IMG/VR virus record: IMGVR_UViG_3300037961_001587
Span: 1 to 24,279 of that record
Length of the DNA stretch: 24,279 nt
Source of the DNA: a virus
Strand: one strand, 5' to 3'
The translations under genes were made by a program, and so were the position numbers. Each line of letters starts with the position of its first letter. Position 1 is the stretch's first letter. Below, piece after piece: positions 16,187-21,852 of this stretch. Below the pieces are notes generated by a model that was given only the letters and a program-made list of their open reading frames with translations, did no database searches and was not told the origin of the DNA.

Positions 16187-16282
16187 ACATGAAATGGGGG
16201 CATTGTAGGCGCTTGTAGGTGTCACTGAGAGCGTCAATCGTATTGTGTAGGATAGAGGGGAAATAGTTCTGACCAGTGATAA

Positions 16283-16438
16283 TTAACCGATGAACGCTGA
16301 TTGTGTTGAATCTGTGGTGTAGGGGATGTTACCTTCCTCACCGAAGAGTTCATAATAGAGGGGCGAGAAGATTGCGAAGTCGTCAGTTGCATTGTCATTC
16401 CAAACTTTGAGGATTTCGTTGTAAGTTTCTTGGTTCAT
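16283..16438 (-). CDS. Small unknown protein, 51 residues
   Basis: An ATG at 16438 opens 51 codons ending at TAA 16283-16285. The protein is acidic and aromatic (SPLYYELFGEEGNIPYTTDS, about 25-44), with a helical start (NQETYNEILKVWNDN). Codon composition looks like that of neighbouring genes. It follows the next upstream gene by 45 nt. I do not recognise it. Confidence 0.65.
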   Translation of the reverse strand: MNQETYNEILKVWNDNATDDFAIFSPLYYELFGEEGNIPYTTDSTQSAFIG

Positions 16439-16483
16439 GTTAGTAACGTTTAAGAAGAATGAATTTGATGATGTTGATGACCA

Positions 16484-16801
16484 TTAGAGCGCAATCTCCA
16501 TGCCGTTGGTGAAATCTTCGGTCTTGTTGTTGTTACACACGAACCACTCCCAATTCTTTTGGAAAACACCAACACCGTAGGCGAATTCATGAAGAATAGC
16601 GTTAAGGCGTGATTTAGTGGTGTTAGACTGCCAACCACCATCGAAAAGAATCACACTATCATTTGTGATTGTTGCGATGTGATTGCCGTGAAGTCTGACT
16701 TCGGCGGTGTTATCGGAGTTGATAGAAACAGTGGTGTTAGATGAAGAGAAAGAAGAACGATTGCGGATTGCAGTGTTCATTTGTTGTTCAATCTTACGCA
16801 T
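16484..16801 (-). CDS. Conserved-looking unknown protein, 105 residues
   Basis: This protein begins MRKIEQQMNTAIRNRSSFSS and has a predicted beta-rich middle (AEVRLHGNHIATITNDSVIL, about 34-53) followed by a helix (TKSRLNAILHEFAYGVGVFQ) and KNWEWFV. I recall this arrangement from proteins in cyanophages and other phages, but I know no function. The gene stands behind a conserved palindrome plus GTGTATTATTA element at 16828-16857, about 30 nt upstream of its ATG. Confidence 0.82.
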   Translation of the reverse strand: MRKIEQQMNTAIRNRSSFSSSNTTVSINSDNTAEVRLHGNHIATITNDSVILFDGGWQSNTTKSRLNAILHEFAYGVGVFQKNWEWFVCNNNKTEDFTNGMEIAL

Positions 16802-16830
16802 GATTTGTGTGAATTTCTTTGACTCTTTAA

Positions 16831-16845
16831 TAATACACGATTTTG
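16831..16845. repeat. 15-bp direct repeat TAATACACGATTTTG, copy 1
   Basis: This copy is non-coding and overlaps the GTGTATTA element next to the 16846-16858 hairpin. The identical 15-mer recurs at 16939-16953 inside a small gene. Confidence 0.7.
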
Positions 16846-16858
16846 GGTGCTTAGCACC
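16846..16858 (-). promoter_or_regulatory. Intercistronic palindrome with GTGCTWAGCAC core, site 1
   Basis: GGTGC-TTA-GCACC forms a perfect short hairpin, with the core GTGCTWAGCAC at 16847-16857. On the minus strand GTGTATTATTA follows after exactly 8 nt. It lies 15 nt past a stop codon and 45 nt before the next ATG. The same core, spacing and GTGTATT occur at 18299-18326. It could be an operator and -10 box or an RNA-processing hairpin. Confidence 0.55.
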
Positions 16859-16872
16859 ATGTTGTGTGCCAC

Positions 16873-16995
16873 TTATCTGACTGGCACAGGTTCGACCTCA
16901 TATCTGATGTTATTCGGATAGGTTTTCCGTGCCCAGTTTAATACACGATTTTGCTGTGATTTAATGCCCTTAGATGTCTTCGGAGTTGTGGGCAT
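16873..16995 (-). CDS. Small basic protein, 40 residues
   Basis: An ATG at 16995 opens 40 codons, overlapping the previous gene's end by 26 nt. The sequence is basic (KSQQNRVLNWARKTYPNNIR, about 12-31) and ends in RYEVEPVPVR. A longer start at 17127 would run through a less protein-like frame under two neighbours, so I choose the short one. One copy of the 15-bp repeat encodes QNRVL here. Function unknown. Confidence 0.55.
   Translation of the reverse strand: MPTTPKTSKGIKSQQNRVLNWARKTYPNNIRYEVEPVPVR
16939..16953. repeat. 15-bp direct repeat TAATACACGATTTTG, copy 2
   Basis: Coding copy of the repeat at 16831-16845, 108 bp away, lying in the 40-residue gene. Confidence 0.7.
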
Positions 16996-17149
16996 TGTTT
17001 TCGTCACTTGCATCATTGTGAACTGGTCGTACATCCGAACCAGATACATTTGCGCGGTCGTCTTCATTGTAGTAATCGTTGAATGAGTTCCAAAAATCCT
17101 CCCAATCTTTCGGGGAGTTAGTGACATCGACGATGTTCTTATTGTCCAT
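16970..17149 (-). CDS. Small acidic protein, 59 residues
   Basis: I chose the ATG at 17149, which overlaps the end of the preceding gene by 11 nt, rather than the upstream ATG at 17233, which would overlap it by 95 nt. The protein is acidic and Asn/Asp-rich, with an aromatic helix (KDWEDFWNSFNDYYNEDD, about 14-31) and a disordered tail. It resembles the many small acidic phage proteins of unknown role. Probably translated by coupling with the upstream gene. Confidence 0.62.
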   Translation of the reverse strand: MDNKNIVDVTNSPKDWEDFWNSFNDYYNEDDRANVSGSDVRPVHNDASDENNAHNSEDI

Positions 17150-17372
17150 TGAGAAAGTCATGCAATGCTTCATCGTATTCTGCTTGGGTTTGATATACTC
17201 TCCCGTGAATGTTGAGGGGGAAAGTCTTATCAACTCCTGCTGCTGCTACTGTCTCACAGTCAGCACGATCGTAACCCATTTCAATGAGGTTTTCGACGTA
17301 AGGATTAGTCACTGGTTTGTAAATAGAAAGGTTTGCTAATTCTTGGTTGAGATTGTTGAAAATGTCTTGCAT
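17139..17372 (-). CDS. Small unknown phage protein, 77 residues
   Basis: This 77-residue protein contains YVENLIEMGYDRADCETVAA (about 25-44) and ends with a YDEALHDFL helix, a type of ending I have seen in small cyanophage proteins. Its ATG overlaps the upstream stop (TAATG) and its end overlaps the next gene's start, so it sits in a translationally coupled trio. No enzyme motif is visible. Confidence 0.78.
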   Translation of the reverse strand: MQDIFNNLNQELANLSIYKPVTNPYVENLIEMGYDRADCETVAAAGVDKTFPLNIHGRVYQTQAEYDEALHDFLNGQ

Positions 17373-17608
17373 TATACGATTTGAAATGTGTTGAGGTCGT
17401 TGCGATTGTCACATGCTTCCCATGCATTATAGAAAGAATCCCATGCGACTTCGTTATCAACAAACGAGGAAATATCCAGTTGCTCACATACCCAATCATA
17501 TGCCATATCGATGTCTGCATTTGTATCATTCACAAATGCTTCGAGTTGATTGATAACATCGTCCCATGCTTCGATGTCATTGAAAGGGGAGAAAATTGGC
17601 GTTGCCAT
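17372..17608 (-). CDS. Small acidic helical protein, 78 residues
   Basis: The ATG at 17608 gives a coherent acidic protein with repeated AWD/EAF patterns (DIEAWDDVINQLEAFVNDTN, about 11-30; VAWDSFYNAWEACDN, about 55-69). A longer frame up to 17755 exists, but its extra residues are basic and cross a hairpin and the previous gene's end, so I reject that start. Stop and next ATG overlap (TAATG). No family recognised. Confidence 0.76.
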   Translation of the reverse strand: MATPIFSPFNDIEAWDDVINQLEAFVNDTNADIDMAYDWVCEQLDISSFVDNEVAWDSFYNAWEACDNRNDLNTFQIV

Positions 17609-17659
17609 GTCGTTTCGTTTGATTGATCTTAGTATTGCAGATCTGAGCGCCTGCGGTAG

Positions 17660-17683
17660 TTCACGGTGATACAAAACCGTGAA
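17660..17683 (-). promoter_or_regulatory. Perfect 8-bp intercistronic hairpin
   Basis: TTCACGGT and ACCGTGAA pair around an 8-nt loop, 11 nt after the upstream stop and about 50 nt before the next ATG. No T-run follows, so it is more likely an RNA-processing or stabilising stem than a terminator. Confidence 0.5.
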
Positions 17684-17694
17684 ATTGGGTCCAG

Positions 17695-18288
17695 TTAGAT
17701 GACTGGCACCTCGGTGAGGTTGCTCACGCTGATTTCTTGATAATCTGCCTTGCAATTCTTTCCCTTAACATCATCAATGTCAAAATATAGGTCGATGATC
17801 TTAACAACCTTGCCATATTGTACGAAGAGAACATCATCAATCTTTGTGCGACTCTTTGCACTTACAACATCATCAAAACCTGCGATTTCACCAGTTGTTT
17901 TGAATCGTGGTGCAATTCGTGGGAGTACACTAACAAACAGAATCTTCTTGCAGTTCTTAGCGAGTGGAGAATAATAGAGTCTTGCTGCCTCTCCGATGGT
18001 AGTATTTGCGTAATTCTTGATATTCTTGTTCACATTGCTGTTCATTGCCTTTGCAAGAATAGCGCACACTAATTCACCATTATCATCAAAACCTGCGATG
18101 TCGATGTCAAACGTGCCGCCGAATGCATCCTCGGGGAGTTTATACTCAAACTGCCAGTTTAGTTCAGCGAGATCAGGATTTGCGTTCAGAACCTCATTTA
18201 GGAGCACAGTGTGCAGTTCATCAGTACGCTTTGAAGAGCGAACATTTTGGAAGGAAGTTGTGAGGAAGTTTTCAAGAATCATTGCCAT
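17695..18288 (-). CDS. Unknown 197-residue protein, possible PD-(D/E)XK-like core
   Basis: This protein begins with a helical region (FQNVRSSKRTDELHTVLLNE, about 13-32), then has GGTFDIDIAGFDDNGELVCA (about 57-76) followed by ILAKAMNSNVNKNIKNYANT. The order acidic strand, turn, second strand ending in a Lys, then Asn-rich helix resembles restriction-endonuclease-like folds, in which D and (D/E)xK bind metal. Here the second motif is LAK rather than ExK, so catalysis is doubtful. It could be a degenerate nuclease, a DNA-binding relative, or unrelated. A palindrome element (18299-18330) lies directly upstream, and a hairpin directly downstream. Confidence 0.8.
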   Translation of the reverse strand: MAMILENFLTTSFQNVRSSKRTDELHTVLLNEVLNANPDLAELNWQFEYKLPEDAFGGTFDIDIAGFDDNGELVCAILAKAMNSNVNKNIKNYANTTIGEAARLYYSPLAKNCKKILFVSVLPRIAPRFKTTGEIAGFDDVVSAKSRTKIDDVLFVQYGKVVKIIDLYFDIDDVKGKNCKADYQEISVSNLTEVPVI

Positions 18289-18311
18289 TTGTTTAACTTA
18301 AATACACAATA

Positions 18312-18330
18312 AAATGTGCTAAGCACATTT
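18312..18330 (-). promoter_or_regulatory. Intercistronic palindrome with GTGCTWAGCAC core, site 2
   Basis: AAATGTGC-TAA-GCACATTT is a perfect 8-bp-stem palindrome, core at 18316-18326. On the minus strand it is followed after exactly 8 nt by GTGTATTTA (18299-18307), just before the ATG at 18288. It lies 24 nt past the upstream stop. The T-rich 3' side also fits a weak terminator. Confidence 0.6.
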
Positions 18331-18353
18331 GCAACCGCTCTTGTGACAGTTCC

Positions 18354-18767
18354 TCAATCGTCCATGGGGTTACCTGTTCGCCAGTGTGTCCCCGCGCCTT
18401 TGTAGTTTATTTGTTCTTTCGGACTCGAAAGTTTCATGATTTCTTGTGTCACTGGTTCATTGATATATGCTTCGATGAACTCTTTGCACTCACAAACTGT
18501 CTGACCAGAGTAACATTGAACATAGGAAAATGTAGGCGTCCGCGCTTTCACAATATAACGCGCATTGTCATCAATCCCTTCAATAATAAATGCGGCGAGT
18601 GGTTCACTCCATCCGCCCAATTCCGTAGGATCAGGGAAAATGACATTATCCTCACTAATCCACACATATTCAATGTATTTGTGGCGGTCGATACGCAATG
18701 TGCGCTCAATAATGAGTTGGTCAGTCATTCTTTCGAGTTCGAGAAGTTTGTGTTTAATTCTACCCAA
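18354..18767 (-). CDS. Unknown protein, 137 residues, TTG start
   Basis: The frame begins with TTG at 18767, directly after the previous TAA. GAGG lies 8 nt upstream of that TTG, whereas the first ATG (18728, residue 14) has no good Shine-Dalgarno sequence, so I favour the TTG. The protein has a charged helical start (RIKHKLLELERMTDQLIIER), a probable beta-rich body (YIEYVWISEDNVIFPD, about 32-47), and two Cys in a VCECKEFIEAYI helix (about 91-102). No catalytic pattern is evident. Function unknown. Confidence 0.72.
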   Translation of the reverse strand: MGRIKHKLLELERMTDQLIIERTLRIDRHKYIEYVWISEDNVIFPDPTELGGWSEPLAAFIIEGIDDNARYIVKARTPTFSYVQCYSGQTVCECKEFIEAYINEPVTQEIMKLSSPKEQINYKGAGTHWRTGNPMDD

Positions 18768-18977
18768 TTATCTGCCCTCGCTTAATTCATCTTCTAGCAA
18801 GTCAGGATAATACTCCTCGACTTCATTGATGAGTTCATTGACACTGTATCTTTCAAAGTTTTGCTCTAAACTATCATAAACGAACGCCCACAAGTCTTTG
18901 TGGTCCATGCCATCAATGATGCGCTCAATGTATGCATTTTGGAGTTCATCACGATCGACGATGTTATCAGTGGTCAT
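18768..18977 (-). CDS. Small acidic phage protein, 69 residues
   Basis: I chose the ATG at 18977 (MTTDNIVDRDEL) over one at 19001, because the extra residues are hydrophobic and unlike the rest. The protein is acidic and helical (QNAYIERIIDGMDHKDLWAF, about 13-32, then VYDSLEQNFERYS) and ends EEYYPDLLEDEL. I recall near relatives in many cyanomyoviruses, all of unknown function. It abuts the next gene without a gap. Confidence 0.8.
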   Translation of the reverse strand: MTTDNIVDRDELQNAYIERIIDGMDHKDLWAFVYDSLEQNFERYSVNELINEVEEYYPDLLEDELSEGR

Positions 18978-19016
18978 GAGAATAACAGAAGGAAGGAGCA
19001 TTGAAATAAGATAATA

Positions 19017-19325
19017 TCAGCAAGCGAGACACATTGCTGAGTTGAAAAGTTGTGGTTCAGTGTGCATGTCGGTTACTTCGTAACCATAACCCTCCACACG
19101 GGAGTATACTTCACGATTGAAATCTTTCTTCAACACATAACGCTTCGATTGAGATTGTCCCATGAATGTAACAGTCTTCAAAATGTAGCGGGTGCTGATC
19201 TCACCGTCAGCAAACTTGACGGGGTAGAAGTCAACAACCATGTTCCCAGATTTGGCGGTGAGTTGCATGAAATTCTCAAAATTTCTTTGACCCTTATAGA
19301 ATACATGAAAATCTGCCCAGATCAA
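19017..19325 (-). CDS. Unknown protein, about 102 residues, TTG start
   Basis: The most complete start is TTG at 19325, overlapping the oxygenase TGA (TTGA), parallel to the ATGA junctions nearby; an ATG at 19268 would remove 19 residues. The body is beta-rich and basic (GNMVVDFYPVKFADGEISTR, about 27-46; SKRYVLKKDFNREVYSRVEG, about 60-79), with two Cys at the end. It might be a single-domain beta protein. I do not recognise it. Confidence 0.7.
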   Translation of the reverse strand: MIWADFHVFYKGQRNFENFMQLTAKSGNMVVDFYPVKFADGEISTRYILKTVTFMGQSQSKRYVLKKDFNREVYSRVEGYGYEVTDMHTEPQLFNSAMCLAC

Positions 19326-19909
19326 GGATCAGTGGACAGTTCTCTTGGTGTCACATTCAAATTAAAACTTAGCGTCAATCGGTTAGTGTCATTTTTCTGC
19401 AATCTTACGCCATGACGTACAAACGAAGGGAACACAATCAGGTCGCCTTCATTGATATTGGGTTCATGAACAGGTGATTGCTCAAAAATGTGAGTATATC
19501 CGAGGATTGTATGATCCAAGTTCATATTCTCAAAATAGAATCGTCCATCCTTATCCTTATCGAACTGGATGAAGATCACACCAGAGAAGTTCACGAACTC
19601 AGGATAGTTCACATGATGATGAGGTTCTTGTGCATGTCCACTGTTATACAGATTCAACCATGAATTTACGATCTCAATGTCACAATTCGATGGAAAATAC
19701 TGATACAGATAAGGTGCTAGGACTTGTCCAAGTTCTTCGGGCGGGACGACATCTTTCTCTTCAAAATAAGTCGTGTGAACACTACAATTCCACCGACCCT
19801 CAGCATCACTAAGGAGATGCCTAGCAGACTCCAAAAGGGATCCGAATGTCTCCTTGTGATTGTGAATGTGTGCTTGGTGGTACTTGATTGGGAAGAGTGT
19901 CGTTTGCAT
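19322..19909 (-). CDS. 2OG-Fe(II) oxygenase family protein B
   Basis: This 195-residue protein shows the oxygenase pattern: WNCSVHTTYFE (40-50), SWLNLYNSGHAQEPHHH (83-99) with His97-99 supplying the first iron ligands, NFSGVIFIQF (107-116), EGDLIVFPSFVRHGV (154-168, His166), and Arg177 in NRLTLSFNL as likely 2-oxoglutarate binder. It shares the WNC and SW(L/I)NxY landmarks with oxygenase D, so the two are probably paralogues. Its first 89 nt overlap the end of the lysozyme gene in another frame. The substrate is unknown; protein hydroxylation is a possibility. Confidence 0.86.
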   Translation of the reverse strand: MQTTLFPIKYHQAHIHNHKETFGSLLESARHLLSDAEGRWNCSVHTTYFEEKDVVPPEELGQVLAPYLYQYFPSNCDIEIVNSWLNLYNSGHAQEPHHHVNYPEFVNFSGVIFIQFDKDKDGRFYFENMNLDHTILGYTHIFEQSPVHEPNINEGDLIVFPSFVRHGVRLQKNDTNRLTLSFNLNVTPRELSTDP

Positions 19910-20408
19910 CAGGCGGTGGTGTAAATTTAATCAGTTTCTTGGTGTAATCATATGCATATGTGGTACGATTGCCATGGATACCCCATCCCAACCATTCATA
20001 GGCATGATGCATATAATGCTCAACAGTTTGTCCACGTCCTTGTAAAACAAGGGAGTAACGTATCCACTGTGGTTCATTCACCATGTAGCGAAGTTGTGTC
20101 GCCAGTGTGCTCGGGTCTCCCCCGTATGCGCGGGCAAATTGGGCAAGACCGTCATATCTGCCCTGTGAGGTCCACTGAATGAGACCATATCCACCGATCA
20201 AACATGCATCGTAAGGTAGAATTGCACCGCCTTCACATACATTTGGACGGAAGTTTGATTCTTGTTTGATGTTACCCATGACTGTTGCCAGTGCATTAAC
20301 ATCATGAATCCCCCTCGATTGTAGGAATTCAAGTGTCTGATTCTCTGCTGGTGAGCAGTCTACACACTTGATAATCGGAGGGGGAGTTGGTGTTGAAGTC
20401 AATAACAT
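19821..20408 (-). CDS. Phage tail-lysozyme-type muramidase
   Basis: This 195-residue protein matches the phage tail lysozyme domain known from phi29 gp13 and relatives: VMGNIKQESNFRPN (43-56) with Glu50 as candidate catalytic acid, then GGYGLIQWTSQGRYDGL (about 72-88), then a helical part through TVEHYMHHAYEWLGWG. It would cut the glycan strands of peptidoglycan. There is no signal peptide or membrane segment, so it acts either as a virion tail enzyme or as an endolysin needing a holin; none is clear here. The C-terminus is a Pro/Ser/Gln-rich tail that overlaps oxygenase B by 89 nt. Confidence 0.85.
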   Translation of the reverse strand: MLLTSTPTPPPIIKCVDCSPAENQTLEFLQSRGIHDVNALATVMGNIKQESNFRPNVCEGGAILPYDACLIGGYGLIQWTSQGRYDGLAQFARAYGGDPSTLATQLRYMVNEPQWIRYSLVLQGRGQTVEHYMHHAYEWLGWGIHGNRTTYAYDYTKKLIKFTPPPDANDTLPNQVPPSTHSQSQGDIRIPFGVC

Positions 20409-20443
20409 AATCTAAATTCGAGAGATCAACTAATGAAAGAATG

Positions 20444-20647
20444 TCAAGATTGCTCTGTATCCAACTGGGACAACTGTGGGGATCGCAGCAACTCGTGTTG
20501 GTATTCAAGTTCATTCCACAAACTGTCAATGAGTCCATCGATATATGTACGATGGTTGAGATGTTGAGCAACTCTTTTGAGTTCTAATACCTGCTGTTTT
20601 GCAGACTCAATATGATAACATTCTCTGCTTCTTACGTCAATGCTCAT
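20444..20647 (-). CDS. Small helical protein, 67 residues
   Basis: The ATG at 20647 forms ATGA with the stop of the preceding gene, favouring it over the ATG at 20719. The protein is helical (AKQQVLELKRVAQHLNHRTY, about 16-35; LIDSLWNELEYQHELL, about 39-54) with a polar tail. It may form a coiled coil. Function unknown; it precedes the lysozyme by 35 nt. Confidence 0.74.
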   Translation of the reverse strand: MSIDVRSRECYHIESAKQQVLELKRVAQHLNHRTYIDGLIDSLWNELEYQHELLRSPQLSQLDTEQS

Positions 20648-20844
20648 GCGAAACCGCCTCCTTTTGTCTTTTGATCGATCACATCCACAGTAACACAATA
20701 CTGTGGATAGTTCCACCATGCCTCCATAACTCGCATGTAATCATCAACAATCTTCACACTACCATCGGCACAGTGTATTTTGTATCTATGCCGATCGTAA
20801 GGTTTCTCACATGTTTGCTTAAAGAAACTTGGTAAACCTGTCAT
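20644..20844 (-). CDS. Small conserved-looking protein, 66 residues
   Basis: It starts MTGLPSFFKQTCEKPYDRHR and has a two-strand hairpin (YKIHCADGSVKIVDDYMRVM, about 21-40), then WWNYPQYCVTVDVID. I recall this protein type in cyanomyoviruses without function. It is coupled at both ends by ATGA overlaps. Its YPQYCVTVD codons form a perfect hairpin at 20683-20708. Confidence 0.8.
   Translation of the reverse strand: MTGLPSFFKQTCEKPYDRHRYKIHCADGSVKIVDDYMRVMEAWWNYPQYCVTVDVIDQKTKGGGFA
20683..20708. repeat. Perfect 9-bp hairpin inside a gene, related to 15406-15432
   Basis: ATCCACAGT and ACTGTGGAT enclose an 8-nt loop. The minus strand resembles the plus strand of the 15406-15432 hairpin: both have TCCACAG, a loop containing GTGTTA, then CTGTGGA. 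Confidence 0.55.
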
Positions 20845-20993
20845 GATCGTGGATCCATGTTAGTACAGAGATCGGGATCAATCTTACAAAGACGATCCAT
20901 CTTTTGATCTTGAATTGATTGAACTTTGTTCATTGCAGTGATGCCAATGTTAGCACCAATCAAAACAATGATGAAAGCGAGGGCGATTCTCAT
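20841..20993 (-). CDS. Small single-span membrane protein, 50 residues
   Basis: The ATG at 20993 gives a 50-residue protein with one transmembrane helix (RIALAFIIVLIGANIGITAM, residues 2-21) and a polar C-terminal part with two Cys (LCKIDPDLC). The ATG at 21038 would add 15 residues without hydrophobicity and is less likely. The size and the nearby lysozyme suggest a holin or spanin-like role, but a single short span is not enough to claim it. Its stop forms ATGA with the next start. TATAAT at 21040-21045 is a plausible -10 element. Confidence 0.72.
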   Translation of the reverse strand: MRIALAFIIVLIGANIGITAMNKVQSIQDQKMDRLCKIDPDLCTNMDPRS

Positions 20994-21039
20994 GATAATA
21001 AAAGAATGAAAGAGGGGAGGTCTCGCGTCAGGAGACACA

Positions 21040-21045
21040 ATTATA
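21040..21045 (-). promoter_or_regulatory. Candidate -10 element (TATAAT)
   Basis: The minus strand reads CTATATAATTG, with a perfect TATAAT 46 nt upstream of the membrane-protein ATG. CTGAAC 18 nt further upstream is a weak -35 candidate. It lies just after the upstream gene's stop. Confidence 0.4.
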
Positions 21046-21065
21046 TAGACCCTCTATGTGATAGT

Positions 21066-21254
21066 TCAGCGTTGGAACTTGCCGTGCTTGAATGTAGCAA
21101 ATTCAGGATTGTTGACCCAACGACCCTGAGTGCAATCCCACACGATGGGCAGCGGTTCGGTCTGGGGAGTGTTCGGTGATGCCTTAGCGAGGACCTCACG
21201 GGACTGGGCAAACAGTTCGTCGAGAGTGTAGCGAGCAGGGCGGACGCCGTACAT
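21066..21254 (-). CDS. Small unknown protein, 62 residues
   Basis: This 62-residue protein starts MYGVRPARYTLDELFAQSRE, has a Pro/Thr-rich middle, and ends WDCTQGRWVNNPEFATFKHG. GGAG lies 7 nt upstream of the ATG, a good ribosome binding site. It is the first gene after a late promoter box (21310-21316) and a hairpin (21287-21301), so it is probably strongly expressed late. I recognise no family. Confidence 0.76.
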   Translation of the reverse strand: MYGVRPARYTLDELFAQSREVLAKASPNTPQTEPLPIVWDCTQGRWVNNPEFATFKHGKFQR

Positions 21255-21286
21255 GTGTTGTCTCCGTTGATTACCTAGTAATAATA

Positions 21287-21301
21287 CACGCTCAGAGCGT
21301 G
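21287..21301 (-). promoter_or_regulatory. Perfect 7-bp hairpin followed by GTGTATTATTA
   Basis: CACGCTC and GAGCGTG pair around one base, and the minus strand continues directly into TATTATTA (21279-21286). It lies 20 nt past the oxygenase C stop. A transcript starting from the 21310-21316 late box would carry this stem at its 5' end; alternatively TATTAT is a -10 box. The GTGTATTATTA matches the element at 16828-16838. Confidence 0.5.
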
Positions 21302-21309
21302 CTCACCAC

Positions 21310-21316
21310 TATTTAT
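21310..21316 (-). promoter_or_regulatory. T4-type late promoter box (ATAAATA)
   Basis: The minus strand reads CCATAAATAGTGG in non-coding DNA, 56 nt upstream of the 62-residue gene's ATG. It matches the ATAAATA core of gp55-dependent late promoters in the correct orientation and has the same trailing AG as the box at 15352. Confidence 0.65.
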
Positions 21317-21321
21317 GGACA

Positions 21322-21852
21322 CTAGGAGAACTGGACCCCAAGGTGTGGACAGATCGCACCAAGACTGATACGAATATCTTTTAGCGGTGGATCTCCATCA
21401 TGTTCTAGTCTTGAATCAAAGTAGATAATTCTACCTTGTTTGAATTCCACTTTCTCACCTGTTGCAAATGTCGTACAACCACTATCCCCATAAGCATGGT
21501 ATATAACTGACGTTGCGGCATGATTGAAATCAGTGTGGGTTTGACTAACATGCCCAGGATTTTGTGCATTGACCAATAACCTATGGACATGAGATAAAGG
21601 TAGATCTGCACATACATCTTTAATGATGCATTCATTGAAGTATGCGAAGAACCAGTACCAAGGAGTCTCCTCAGTAAATTCATTGTTTCTGATGACAGTA
21701 TTACCCCAGAATCTTGCCTTTGAATAGTCACCATATGGAGTATTATTATAGAAGAAAGGGAAGTCTGTCGAGAGATAGTTACCCACGTCCCTCACCATCC
21801 AACTGGGGAAATAGTCATCAATGACTGTTATTTTGGTATTAAGGTGTGTCAT
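21322..21852 (-). CDS. 2OG-Fe(II) oxygenase family protein C (prolyl-hydroxylase-like)
   Basis: This 176-residue protein carries the classic facial triad: HTD at 106-108 (SQTHTDFNH), His151 in FDSRLEHDGDPP, and Arg161 in DIRISLG for 2-oxoglutarate. The N-terminal part (TKITVIDDYFPSWMVRDVGN) and the strand RLLVNAQNPGH before the triad are as in prolyl-4-hydroxylase-type phage proteins. The order of motifs and the HxD set it apart from oxygenases A, B and D. Its ATG overlaps the stop of oxygenase D (ATGA). Substrate unknown. Confidence 0.88.
   Translation of the reverse strand: MTHLNTKITVIDDYFPSWMVRDVGNYLSTDFPFFYNNTPYGDYSKARFWGNTVIRNNEFTEETPWYWFFAYFNECIIKDVCADLPLSHVHRLLVNAQNPGHVSQTHTDFNHAATSVIYHAYGDSGCTTFATGEKVEFKQGRIIYFDSRLEHDGDPPLKDIRISLGAICPHLGVQFS

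Noticed and set aside
17372-17755. Longer start for the 78-residue gene
   Set aside because: The added 49 residues are basic, cross a perfect hairpin and run into the preceding gene; the ATG at 17608 fits better.
20841-20993. Firm assignment as holin
   Set aside because: One short transmembrane span near a lysozyme is suggestive only; no known holin pattern and its coupled neighbours are not lysis genes.
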